A stretch of 64,000 nucleotides of DNA from contig JAGBQR010000035.1 of NCBI GenBank assembly GCA_017632775.1, positions 1-64,000 on the forward strand, given 5' to 3'. This document shows positions 1-6,926 of the stretch, piece by piece. Origin of the DNA: Oscillospiraceae bacterium. Its GTDB lineage: Bacteria > Bacillota > Clostridia > Oscillospirales > Oscillospiraceae. The translations under genes were made by a program, and so were the position numbers. Each line of letters begins with the position of its first letter. Position 1 is the stretch's first letter. The notes beneath the pieces are model-generated. The model did no database searches. It saw only the letters and a list, made by a program, of their open reading frames with translations, and was not told the origin of the DNA.

Positions 1-258
1 ACGCGAAAACTCCGCCGGATGCATACAGAGCTTTTCAAAGCCGATTGCTCCGCCGGTATGATCGCCATCCGCATGGGTGATGACCACCCGGATCGGTTTA
101 TCGGTCAGGGTCTCACAGTAGGTTTTCAGATCGCCTTCAAAAGCACAGTCCACGAGAAGAGCTTCTCTTTCGCCGATAAAGAGAAAACAGCGAACACCGC
201 CTTGTTCGATACAGAGAAATCCGTCTTCCGTCACATAAGAGGTAAATCCTTCTCTCAT
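1..258 (-). CDS. MBL-fold metallo-hydrolase, 5' part only
   Basis: The reverse strand reads an open frame of 86 codons that runs off the left edge of the window, so only the N-terminus is seen. It contains THADGDHTGG, a form of the HxHxDH metal-binding motif of metallo-beta-lactamase-fold hydrolases, preceded by the usual beta-rich start (a VDCAF-type strand before the motif). The start is placed at 258, which sits 8 nt after an AAAGGA ribosome site; two further in-frame ATGs lie just upstream (264 and 267) but are too close to that site. The substrate cannot be told from this fragment. The SnoaL-like gene lies just upstream on the same strand, 46 nt away, so the two may be co-transcribed. 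Confidence 0.75.
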   Translation of the reverse strand, partial: MREGFTSYVTEDGFLCIEQGGVRCFLFIGEREALLVDCAFEGDLKTYCETLTDKPIRVVITHADGDHTGGAIGFEKLCMHPAEFSR

Positions 259-304
259 TGTCATCATCCTTTCTTTTATAATCAACAGCGGACTCACATC
301 CGGA

Positions 305-970
305 TCAGTCGCTCAACTCCCAGAAGCCTTTCAGATCTGCTTCCGTTCCGTAGCGGCGGGGCGGCTCGAAAAAGTCAGTCGGCTTCTTTTCCCCGCCGTA
401 GAATGTCGGAGGAAAGGTGTTGGGACGATCTGCCTCAGGCCGTCCGTCGTTTCCGATATCAGAGGCCATGGTCCTTCCGTCCAGATCTACCCAGGAGTGA
501 TGATAGTCGCATACGATCAGATGCGGGATCCGGAAGTGCCAGAACTTCCACTCCCCCTCTTCCTTTATAAAGTCGATCGCATACAGTCCCCAGATCCAGA
601 AGGCTTCATTGCGTGCTTCCGTGGCATGATGCCGTGTTTCACATCCCGGACTGATCCAAAGCCCGCGTGCTGTCTTCCCGTCTTCAGCTACTTCAATACA
701 CTCCGTGGAAAGGGTATGGAGTGTCATCATTCCTTTCGCATCTCCCTCCATGGAATGATGCCAATCCACAAAAAAGGTATGAATACCCCTGGCTCCGTCG
801 AATACGCCGAAGCCCTCGCAGTCGATCCAGATATCCTCTCTTTTGGCAAACATTCCCGGAACGTTTTCCCACGTGCGGCAGAATGCGTAATATTCATATT
901 TCGCCATGAGTTTGCGGCATTGTTCCGTATCCCACAATCGTTCAATCTTCTGTTCGGGTGTAAGACTCAC
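305..970 (-). CDS. SnoaL-like / NTF2-fold protein
   Basis: A 221-residue protein with the pattern of the SnoaL-like (NTF2-like alpha+beta cone) family: an N-terminal helix with LTPEQKIERLWDTEQ, then a KYEYYAFCRTWEN segment, and an aromatic, His-rich barrel (for example FVDWHHSMEG and CDYHHSW). Members are small-molecule isomerases, hydratases or lyases, or binding proteins, so the reaction is unknown. It starts with GTG at 970, 8 nt after AAAGGAG; no ATG fits. It has its own promoter (1016-1044) carrying a palindrome in the spacer, and it is divergent from a DUF975 gene. A role in steroid, polyketide or aromatic metabolism would be typical of the family but is not shown here. Confidence 0.7.
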   Translation of the reverse strand: MSLTPEQKIERLWDTEQCRKLMAKYEYYAFCRTWENVPGMFAKREDIWIDCEGFGVFDGARGIHTFFVDWHHSMEGDAKGMMTLHTLSTECIEVAEDGKTARGLWISPGCETRHHATEARNEAFWIWGLYAIDFIKEEGEWKFWHFRIPHLIVCDYHHSWVDLDGRTMASDIGNDGRPEADRPNTFPPTFYGGEKKPTDFFEPPRRYGTEADLKGFWELSD

Positions 971-1015
971 AATATCCTCTCCTTTCGATGCTGCCAGTCG
1001 TTCCGTATGTATTTC

Positions 1016-1044
1016 ACTATATCATTTCCCTTCAGGGAAAGCAA
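1016..1044 (-). promoter_or_regulatory. Promoter of SnoaL-like gene
   Basis: Reverse strand TTGCTT (1039-1044), 17-bp spacer, TATAGT (1016-1021), about 46 bp upstream of the GTG start. The spacer contains a palindrome (see 1025-1040). Confidence 0.65.
1025..1040. promoter_or_regulatory. Palindrome in promoter spacer, candidate operator
   Basis: TTTCCCT-TC-AGGGAAA, 7-bp arms around 2 bp, lies between the -35 and -10 boxes of the SnoaL-like gene. A bound repressor here would block polymerase. No regulator can be named. Confidence 0.4.
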
Positions 1045-1059
1045 TGAAGCCGTCCGGGC

Positions 1060-1075
1060 AATAATTCAAATTATT
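1060..1075. promoter_or_regulatory. AT-rich palindrome in divergent intergenic region
   Basis: AATAATT-CA-AATTATT, 7-bp arms, lies upstream of both divergent promoters. It is the second palindrome in this roughly 185-bp gap. Its AT-richness makes chance more likely than for 1025-1040. Confidence 0.3.
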
Positions 1076-1088
1076 TACGGTTTTGGCC

Positions 1089-1117
1089 TTTACAAGGACA
1101 GTCGGGGATGGTATACT
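1089..1117 (+). promoter_or_regulatory. Promoter of DUF975 gene
   Basis: TTTACA (1089-1094), 17-bp spacer, TATACT (1112-1117), 38 bp before the ATG at 1156. Confidence 0.6.
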
Positions 1118-1155
1118 CACAAAAAATTTGCAAAATGATGTGAAATGGAGAAAAA

Positions 1156-1917
1156 ATGGTGATCGACAGGAGAGAACTCAAGCAGACCGCGAAAACGCTT
1201 CTGCATGAATCGAGGCCCAGCATGCTCCTCGTGGGGCTTCTTTTTCTCGGGATTCTTTTTCTTTTCTCTTTTCTGAATCTTAAGCTGAGCGGATACGGTG
1301 ATATTGCTGTATGGGAAACATTCAGCAGATATCTGGAAGCCGGGGATACTGAACGGGCGCTTTCCTATTTTTACTCGATCCAGCCGACCCGGTTTGAATC
1401 CTTCGTCTCCTATGCGCTCGATCTTGCCCAGGCACTCCTGACTGCCGGGTTCGTTATCTTCATCATGAATTCCGTCCGGAATGAATCCCCCACTGTTTAT
1501 AATCTGCTGGATGGCTTCACCCAGTTCTTCCGGGTCATCATTCTTACCCTGATCCAGGGGCTGATCATTTCGCTCCTTTCCGTTTTTCTGATCGTTCCAG
1601 GAATCATTGCGGCTTACTGCTACCGCTTTTCCCTGTATCTTCTTCTGGATCACCCGGAACTCTCGGTATTCCAGTGTCTCTCCCTGAGCCGGAACATGAT
1701 GCGCGGGCACAAAATGGATCTGTTTGTGCTTGATCTGAGCATGATCGGGCTGATCCTTCTCTTCCTCTTCCTGCCGGTTACGGGGTTTTATGTGCTGCCC
1801 TATCTGTATACCGTCTGGATCCTTTATTATGAACAGATCCGCGAAAAGTTTTTCCCGGAGCTTCACCGCACGCCGCGCAATGACTCGGATGATCTTCCTC
1901 CTTCTGATTTTGACTGA
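1156..1917 (+). CDS. DUF975 family integral membrane protein
   Basis: A 253-residue protein with about five to six hydrophobic segments (the first near residues 23-42, others near 95-115, 130-160 and 195-225), an N-terminal RRELKQTAKTLL helix and a SLSRNMMRGHKMDLF segment between membrane spans. This is the layout of the DUF975 family (related to glycerophosphodiester phosphodiesterase membrane domains), which is common in Firmicutes and of unknown function. The ATG is 5 nt after GGAG. The C-terminal tail is acidic and cytoplasmic-looking. It is a single-gene unit, closed by a terminator shared with the convergent AraC gene. Confidence 0.7.
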   Translation: MVIDRRELKQTAKTLLHESRPSMLLVGLLFLGILFLFSFLNLKLSGYGDIAVWETFSRYLEAGDTERALSYFYSIQPTRFESFVSYALDLAQALLTAGFVIFIMNSVRNESPTVYNLLDGFTQFFRVIILTLIQGLIISLLSVFLIVPGIIAAYCYRFSLYLLLDHPELSVFQCLSLSRNMMRGHKMDLFVLDLSMIGLILLFLFLPVTGFYVLPYLYTVWILYYEQIREKFFPELHRTPRNDSDDLPPSDFD

Positions 1918-1937
1918 ACAGTTTCCCGCTATAAAAC

Positions 1938-1970
1938 AGCAGCTGCATGATCTGCAGCTGCTATTTTTTT
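1938..1970. terminator. Bidirectional terminator
   Basis: Perfect 10-bp stem AGCAGCTGCA / TGCAGCTGCT with a 5-nt loop, followed by a T-run on the + strand. On the - strand the stem overlaps the AraC stop codon and is followed by TTTTAT. It serves the convergent DUF975 and AraC genes. Confidence 0.75.
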
Positions 1971-2809
1971 ATTTCGGACGGACGAATATCGAAAGAGTTA
2001 TGAAACGCACGGCTGAATGTTGAATAATCCGCGAATCCGCTCTCCTGCGCAGCCTGTCCCGCCGGAATGCCCTCGCGGATGAGGCGGGCGGCATGAAGCA
2101 GTCTTTTTTCGCGGATATAGGAATGGATAGTGTATCCAGTCTGCTCCTTGAACAGACGCATAAAATGATATTTGCTCAAATAGACGTTTGACGCCAGCGT
2201 ATCAACCGAAAGATCTCCCCGCAGGTTCCCATTGATATATGCAATGGCCTCCGTTACCTTGCGATCATACTGAGGAGGCGCATGTTCAGCTCCGGCCTCA
2301 GTGCCGCGGGCAATGCGGCTGATGTGGACCAGTATACGGATGATCTCCATTTCGCGAAGTGTCTCCGCTCCGAATCGCTCATCTCCCAGAAGGCTTTCAA
2401 AGGTCTCCGCCGCTCTGGAAAGCTCTTCGATCTCCTCTTCATTCGGAGCGAGGAGACAGTGGCCGCCGGAAGACGGGTTTTCAAAGCAGTCCATCATGCC
2501 GGAGCCGGGCATGAGACTTCGGAAATAGGCATGGTTCAGGTAAAGGATGATGCGGTCATACGGCTCGGAGATATCGATGAGTGCTTTATGGATCGCGTGG
2601 TTTTTCACCAGGAGTACTGTCCACGGTTTGAGGGCATAAGTGACATCCTCCACGGTGTAGTCCACCTTGCCGGAAATAAGAATGACGATCTTATCAAAAT
2701 CATGGTAGTGAAAACTGCGCTCCTGACCCGCCGTATCATGGAGATGGAAATAGCGGTAATTTTCGTAGAGATATCCTTCACGGGTGTAAACTGCCTTTTC
2801 TTGTGTCAT
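1961..2809 (-). CDS. AraC family regulator with cupin sensor
   Basis: A 282-residue two-domain regulator. The N-terminal half (about residues 20-110) is a cupin/AraC-binding barrel with the HYHDFDKIVILISG strand pattern. The C-terminal 100 residues form two helix-turn-helix motifs, with SKYHFMRLFKEQTG in the first and a FADYSTFSRAFHNSFDIRPSE segment in the second. It is divergent from the symporter gene at 2943, and the 130-bp gap holds both promoters plus a tandem 8-bp repeat. This context suggests that it senses the transported organic or amino acid and controls that gene. The ligand is not known. Confidence 0.85.
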   Translation of the reverse strand: MTQEKAVYTREGYLYENYRYFHLHDTAGQERSFHYHDFDKIVILISGKVDYTVEDVTYALKPWTVLLVKNHAIHKALIDISEPYDRIILYLNHAYFRSLMPGSGMMDCFENPSSGGHCLLAPNEEEIEELSRAAETFESLLGDERFGAETLREMEIIRILVHISRIARGTEAGAEHAPPQYDRKVTEAIAYINGNLRGDLSVDTLASNVYLSKYHFMRLFKEQTGYTIHSYIREKRLLHAARLIREGIPAGQAAQESGFADYSTFSRAFHNSFDIRPSEIKK

Positions 2810-2828
2810 TCTCTTTCTCCCTCCTCCA

Positions 2829-2858
2829 TATATAGTGAGAATACCGCATTATTTGCAA
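2829..2858 (-). promoter_or_regulatory. Promoter of AraC regulator gene
   Basis: Reverse strand TTGCAA (2853-2858), 18-bp spacer, TATATA (2829-2834), shortly before the ATG at 2809. The -35 box overlaps the first CAAGCATT repeat. Confidence 0.55.
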
Positions 2859-2871
2859 GCATTCAAGCATT
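2856..2871. promoter_or_regulatory. Tandem CAAGCATT direct repeat, candidate AraC site
   Basis: Two exact, abutting copies of CAAGCATT lie directly upstream of the symporter -35 box (2880) and overlap the -35 of the divergent regulator. AraC proteins usually bind direct repeats next to a -35, so this site could both activate the symporter and autoregulate. Confidence 0.4.
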
Positions 2872-2879
2872 AAATGCAA

Positions 2880-2908
2880 TTTACTCCGCATTTTTATTCC
2901 GTTATAGT
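2880..2908 (+). promoter_or_regulatory. Promoter of symporter gene
   Basis: TTTACT (2880-2885), 17-bp spacer, TATAGT (2903-2908). The weak -35 fits a promoter that needs an activator. Confidence 0.55.
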
Positions 2909-2942
2909 AGGCGTATAGAAAAGAAAATACATGGAGGATGCT

Positions 2943-4217
2943 ATGAAAAACTTTCTGAAAAACAACTGGTTTTTCTTCTCGATGATCCTCGGCATCGTGC
3001 TCGGCATCATCGTGGGATTTGCCTGGCCCGGCGCAACTGCCCTGGAGCCTCTGGGAACCCTTTTCATCAACATGATGTTCTGCGTGGTTGTCCCAATGGT
3101 CTTCTTTTCGATCTCCTCTTCCATTGCAAATATGAAAAGCGCGAAACGGGCGGGAAAGCTCATGGGGACCACCGTGATCACGTTCATGTGCACCACCATC
3201 ATTGCCTCTGTCCTGATGTATGTACTTGTTCGCTTCATCCCGATCTACACCGGCGAGCCGGCTTTTGAACCCGGCGCTTCCGAACCGATGAGCGCCGGCG
3301 ATATGATCGTTGGCTTTTTCACCAAACCTGACTTCCCGGATCTCTGGAGCCGCCGTTCTATTCTGCAGCTGATCGTTGCCGGTATTTTCTTCGGATTCGG
3401 AGTCCAAATGTGCGGCGGACGTGAAACCCGTGTGGCTAAACTTCTCAGCGAAATCACCAACGTTCTGATGAAAGTCATCAAACTCATCAGCTTCTATGCT
3501 CCGATCGGCTTCTTCGGCTTCTTCGCTTCTCTCGTCGCCACCCACGGTGCCGACTTTGTGTCCAGCTATGCTCGGGCGATCATACTCTACTACGTTGTAG
3601 CATTCGCCTATATGTTCATCTTCTTCCCGATCTACTCCCGATTTGGCGGAGGCAAAGGTGCTGTTAAAGTGATGTTCAAGCACCTCTTCCGGCCGGCAGC
3701 TGTGGCATTCGGCACGTGCTCCTCTGTCGCCACCATTCCGACCAACATGGAAGTCTCTGAAGACACCGGCATATCCAAGGATGTCACAGATATCGTGCTT
3801 CCGATGGGCGCAACGATGAATATGGACGGTTCCGGTATGAGTGCCATCATAAAGGTTGCCTTCCTGTTCGGAATGTTCGGCAAGAATTTTGCCACAACGG
3901 ACGCACTGCTCGCCATCATCGTTGCCACGGTCTCCTCTGTTGCCATGTCCGGTATTCCCGGAGGAGGCGGTACAGGTGAACTTGTTCTCTGCTCCCTGTT
4001 CTTCCCCGAACAGCTGGCTGTTGCCTTCCCGATCGCGCAGGCTATCGGCGATCTGGTGGATCCGCCCGCAACCATGGTGAATGCTGCCGGCGACTATGTT
4101 GCTTCTTATGTTGTCTCCCGCTTCAATGACGGCAAAGACTGGCTTCAGAAGAAGCTCCGCGGTGAAACAGCAGCGCCTGCTGATGATCAGGCTGATGCAG
4201 CGCAGACCGATGATTAA
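2943..4217 (+). CDS. Dicarboxylate/amino acid:cation symporter (DAACS family)
   Basis: A 424-residue polytopic protein of the glutamate/aspartate/dicarboxylate symporter family (GltP/DctA/SstT-like). It shows the re-entrant loop signature MGATMNMDGSGM (about residues 280-291) and a second loop VATVSSVAMSGIPGGGGTG (about residues 328-346), which bind substrate and sodium or protons. It has about eight membrane helices and an acidic C-terminal tail. The start at 2943 follows GGAGG; an in-frame ATG at 2931 lies inside that ribosome site. It is divergent from an AraC regulator and 15 nt upstream of dapF, so uptake of a C4-dicarboxylate or acidic amino acid may be co-expressed with lysine synthesis. 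The exact substrate is not decided by sequence. Confidence 0.88.
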   Translation: MKNFLKNNWFFFSMILGIVLGIIVGFAWPGATALEPLGTLFINMMFCVVVPMVFFSISSSIANMKSAKRAGKLMGTTVITFMCTTIIASVLMYVLVRFIPIYTGEPAFEPGASEPMSAGDMIVGFFTKPDFPDLWSRRSILQLIVAGIFFGFGVQMCGGRETRVAKLLSEITNVLMKVIKLISFYAPIGFFGFFASLVATHGADFVSSYARAIILYYVVAFAYMFIFFPIYSRFGGGKGAVKVMFKHLFRPAAVAFGTCSSVATIPTNMEVSEDTGISKDVTDIVLPMGATMNMDGSGMSAIIKVAFLFGMFGKNFATTDALLAIIVATVSSVAMSGIPGGGGTGELVLCSLFFPEQLAVAFPIAQAIGDLVDPPATMVNAAGDYVASYVVSRFNDGKDWLQKKLRGETAAPADDQADAAQTDD

Positions 4218-4232
4218 GAACTGTTCTACTCT

Positions 4233-5045
4233 ATGAACTACACGAAAATGCACGGAGCCGGAAACGGCTTCGTGCTTTTGGATAATACACAAAATATCCT
4301 TCTTCCGGAAGATTTTTCCTCCCTTGCGGTATATCTTTGCCGTCTTGAGGACACAGACGGGATGATCCTGATCACGGAAGCGGCGGATGCTGACTGCGGG
4401 ATGTATTTCTACAACCGCGACGGATCAGCCGGCGAAATGTGCGGGAACGGGGTCCGCTGTCTTGCCCGCTATGCAGTGGAACATGGGCTTGCTTCTGATC
4501 CGAAGCATATTCGCATCCGTACCGCAGCCGGCATCGTTACCTCCAGGCAGATCGATGAAATCCTCTATGAGGTGCGGCTGAATAATCCTTCTGTGATCGA
4601 TCTTCATCGTCCTGTAACCGTAAACGGTTCCGTATATGACTGCTTTTACACGGAACTGGGAGATCCCGGGATCCCTCATGCGGTCTTCTTTCTTCCGGAC
4701 ATGCTTCCGAAGGATCTTTCCTCTTTGAGAAGTCTGGGTCGGTTTCTGCGTTCTGCGCCGGAATTTCCGAAAGGTGCGAATGTGACATTCGTTCATCAGA
4801 TCTCTGCAGACTCTGTAGATGCGATCACCTATGAACGCGGGGTGGAGGACTTTACTCTTGCATGCGGCACCGGATGCGGTGCTACCGCCGCCGCATTGCT
4901 TCTGCTTGGCAAAAGCAGTGCGAAAATGATCCGTATCTCCATGCCGGGGGGCCTTCTTACCGTTGCGCTCGATATTTGTGACGGCACGGTGACCAGTCTT
5001 TATCTCACCGGCCCTACAGCGATCACCGGCACAGGGACTGTCTGA
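4233..5045 (+). CDS. dapF: Diaminopimelate epimerase
   Basis: Converts LL- to meso-diaminopimelate, the precursor of lysine and of the peptidoglycan cross-link. The protein is 270 residues, usual for the family. It shows MHGAGNGF at the N-terminus, the first catalytic Cys in EMCGNGVRC (C70) and the second in ACGTGCGAT (C211), the two-base pair of this cofactor-independent racemase. Substrate-binding GANVTFV and ERGVEDFTLACG segments are present. It lies 15 nt after the symporter without a strong ribosome site, which suggests translational coupling. lysA, the next enzyme in the pathway, is 53 kb away in this window under a lysine riboswitch, so the lysine genes are dispersed. Confidence 0.95.
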   Translation: MNYTKMHGAGNGFVLLDNTQNILLPEDFSSLAVYLCRLEDTDGMILITEAADADCGMYFYNRDGSAGEMCGNGVRCLARYAVEHGLASDPKHIRIRTAAGIVTSRQIDEILYEVRLNNPSVIDLHRPVTVNGSVYDCFYTELGDPGIPHAVFFLPDMLPKDLSSLRSLGRFLRSAPEFPKGANVTFVHQISADSVDAITYERGVEDFTLACGTGCGATAAALLLLGKSSAKMIRISMPGGLLTVALDICDGTVTSLYLTGPTAITGTGTV

Positions 5046-5053
5046 GATTGCGC

Positions 5054-5082
5054 TTGACATCGCATGTGCGAAAAGCTATAAT
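5054..5082 (+). promoter_or_regulatory. Consensus promoter of trpS T-box leader
   Basis: TTGACA (5054-5059), 17-bp spacer, TATAAT (5077-5082): a perfect sigma-A consensus. Strong initiation with control by attenuation in the leader is the usual T-box design. Confidence 0.85.
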
Positions 5083-5088
5083 TCCCAC

Positions 5089-5349
5089 AGCAAACCGATG
5101 AAGGAGAGCAGTATCTCCGTAGAAACCTGCACAGCGAGCTGCGGATGGTGGAAGCGCAGCCATGGACCCGGAGTGAATGGACTCCCGAGGGCGGATCGAA
5201 AGGAAATGCTTCTCAGTAGTACCCGCCGGAACCCGTCCGTTACCATACGGGGCACATCCGCAGGGATGTGGCTGAGCGGGCACGAATGTGCCAATTTGGG
5301 TGGTACCGCAGGATTCCTCTCCTGTCCCATTTCCGGGGCGGGAGTTTTT
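5089..5349 (+). ncRNA. T-box riboswitch (tryptophan) upstream of trpS
   Basis: The roughly 260-nt leader has a long stem I (about 5095-5190), with the specifier loop GTGAATGGAC placing codon TGG (Trp) at 5178-5180. The conserved T-box GGGTGGTACCGC lies at 5298-5309 (AATTTGGGTGGTACCGC from 5293). It ends in a terminator hairpin (5319-5344) with TTTTT. Uncharged tRNA-Trp would pair with the specifier and the T-box bulge and favour the antiterminator, raising trpS expression. The Trp specifier agrees with the downstream gene. Confidence 0.93.
5319..5349 (+). terminator. T-box attenuator
   Basis: Stem CTCCTGTCCC / GGGGCGGGAG (10 bp with G-U pairs), 6-nt loop, then TTTTT. It lies directly after the T-box sequence, so it is the regulated terminator of the leader. 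Confidence 0.85.
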
Positions 5350-5381
5350 CTTTACATTTCATGAAAAAAGGAGTTGTTTCG

Positions 5382-6395
5382 ATGGAAAACCAGGAAAAAA
5401 AGATCATTTTGTCCGGGATCCAGCCTTCGGGAAGCCTGCATCTCGGCAATTATCTCGGAGCAATCAAGAACTGGGTCACGCTGTCTGAAGATTTCAACTG
5501 CTATTACTGCATCGTCGATATGCATTCCATCACTGTACGCCAGGAACCGGCCGAGCTCCGGAAACGCTCGCTGGTCCAGCTCGCCCAGTATGTCGCCTGC
5601 GGACTTGACCCGAATGAAAACACCATTTTCATCCAGAGCCATGTTCATGAACATGCGGAACTTGGCTGGGTCCTCAACTGCTATACGATGTTCGGTGAAC
5701 TCAGCCGCATGACGCAGTTCAAAGATAAAAGCGCCAAACATGCTGAAAACATCAATGGCGGGCTTTTCACCTATCCGACCCTTATGGCAGCGGATATTCT
5801 TCTTTACCAGACGGATTTTGTCCCCGTCGGAGAAGATCAGAAGCAGCATTGCGAACTTGCACGCGATATTGCCGTCCGCTTCAACAATCTTTACGGAGAG
5901 ACCTTCCGCGTTCCCGAACCCTTTATCCCGAAAGTCGGAGCACGGATCATGAGTCTCGGCACACCCACTTCGAAAATGTCCAAATCGGATCCTCAGGGCT
6001 GTGTGTTCCTCATGGATCCTCCGGACGAGATCGCCCGCAAATTCAAGCGTGCTGTCACTGATTCCGATACTGAACACTGCGTCCGCTATGCACCGAATGA
6101 GAAACCCGGCGTGGCCAATCTGATGAACATTTATTCTGCCGTGACCGGAAAGACATTTGACGAAATCGAGAAAGAATTTGACGGAAAAGGCTACGGCGCC
6201 TTCAAGCCTGCAGTCGGTGATGCGGTCATTGAGACTCTCCGACCCATACGCGAGGAAGCTGAACGTATTCTGGCTGATAAAGCCTATCTTCAGAGCATTT
6301 ATACCGAAGGCGCACGAAAGGCCAGTTATGCCGCACGCAAAACTCTGCGCAAGGTATATAAGAAAGTCGGCTTCGTGGAGAAACCGCAGTTATGA
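5382..6395 (+). CDS. trpS: Tryptophanyl-tRNA synthetase
   Basis: Class I synthetase that charges tRNA-Trp. The protein is 337 residues, normal for bacterial TrpRS. The HIGH-type motif is GSLHLGN (17-23) after SGIQPSG, and the KMSKS motif is KMSKS near residue 198 in TPTSKMSKSDP. The start at 5382 follows AAAGGAG by 8 nt; an in-frame ATG at 5361 precedes that ribosome site and is unlikely. It is controlled by the Trp T-box directly upstream. Its stop overlaps the start of the next gene by 4 nt (ATGA), so the two are translationally coupled. Confidence 0.96.
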   Translation: MENQEKKIILSGIQPSGSLHLGNYLGAIKNWVTLSEDFNCYYCIVDMHSITVRQEPAELRKRSLVQLAQYVACGLDPNENTIFIQSHVHEHAELGWVLNCYTMFGELSRMTQFKDKSAKHAENINGGLFTYPTLMAADILLYQTDFVPVGEDQKQHCELARDIAVRFNNLYGETFRVPEPFIPKVGARIMSLGTPTSKMSKSDPQGCVFLMDPPDEIARKFKRAVTDSDTEHCVRYAPNEKPGVANLMNIYSAVTGKTFDEIEKEFDGKGYGAFKPAVGDAVIETLRPIREEAERILADKAYLQSIYTEGARKASYAARKTLRKVYKKVGFVEKPQL

Positions 6396-6874
6396 AACCG
6401 GTACTGCACGCTGCTGTTTTCTCCGATACACATTCCAATAATGCGCTGATGCTGGAGACGATCCGGCGAACCCGTCCGGATATAGTGATCCATCTGGGAG
6501 ACTATGAGCGGGACGCTGAAAGGATCCGGAGTGAATTCCCGGATATCGCTCTCTTCAATGTAAGCGGAAACTGTGATATGTTCCCTTCCTCGCCGTCCGC
6601 GGATATCGTTCCACTCGGCCCGGTGAAGGCATTCATCACTCACGGGCACCTCTACAACGTGGAATGGGGCGACCTCTCCCGTCTGGCATACGCAGCGGAA
6701 GAGCAGGGCGCGAAGCTTGCCCTGTACGGACATACCCATCGCGCCGAGAACACCGATCTCGGAAGTATTCGTGTCGTCAATCCGGGTACAGCCGGACGAG
6801 GCAGAGACCTGACCTGGGCCAGGATCGAAGTTTATGAAAACGGCGGATTTACCGCTGAAATCGTTTCACTGTAA
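6392..6874 (+). CDS. YfcE/MJ0936-type metallophosphoesterase
   Basis: A 160-residue calcineurin-like phosphoesterase. It has the dinuclear metal motifs in order: FSDTHSN (D-x-H), HLGDYERD (GD), SGNCD (GNCD, the GNH/C form of this subfamily), THGH and YGHTH. Members hydrolyse phosphodiesters in vitro, and the physiological substrate is usually unknown. It overlaps trpS by 4 nt and so is controlled by the same T-box. This may be only an operon convenience; there is no sign of a tRNA-related domain. Confidence 0.88.
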   Translation: MKPVLHAAVFSDTHSNNALMLETIRRTRPDIVIHLGDYERDAERIRSEFPDIALFNVSGNCDMFPSSPSADIVPLGPVKAFITHGHLYNVEWGDLSRLAYAAEEQGAKLALYGHTHRAENTDLGSIRVVNPGTAGRGRDLTWARIEVYENGGFTAEIVSL

Positions 6875-6926
6875 GCATTACAGAGATATTATCCTTATTA
6901 TCTGATCCGTTGGAGGCTGAATCAAA

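Noticed and set aside
5268..5381. Longer N-terminus for trpS starting in the T-box
   Set aside because: It would translate the T-box and the terminator. The ATG at 5382 has AAAGGAG and gives the normal protein length.
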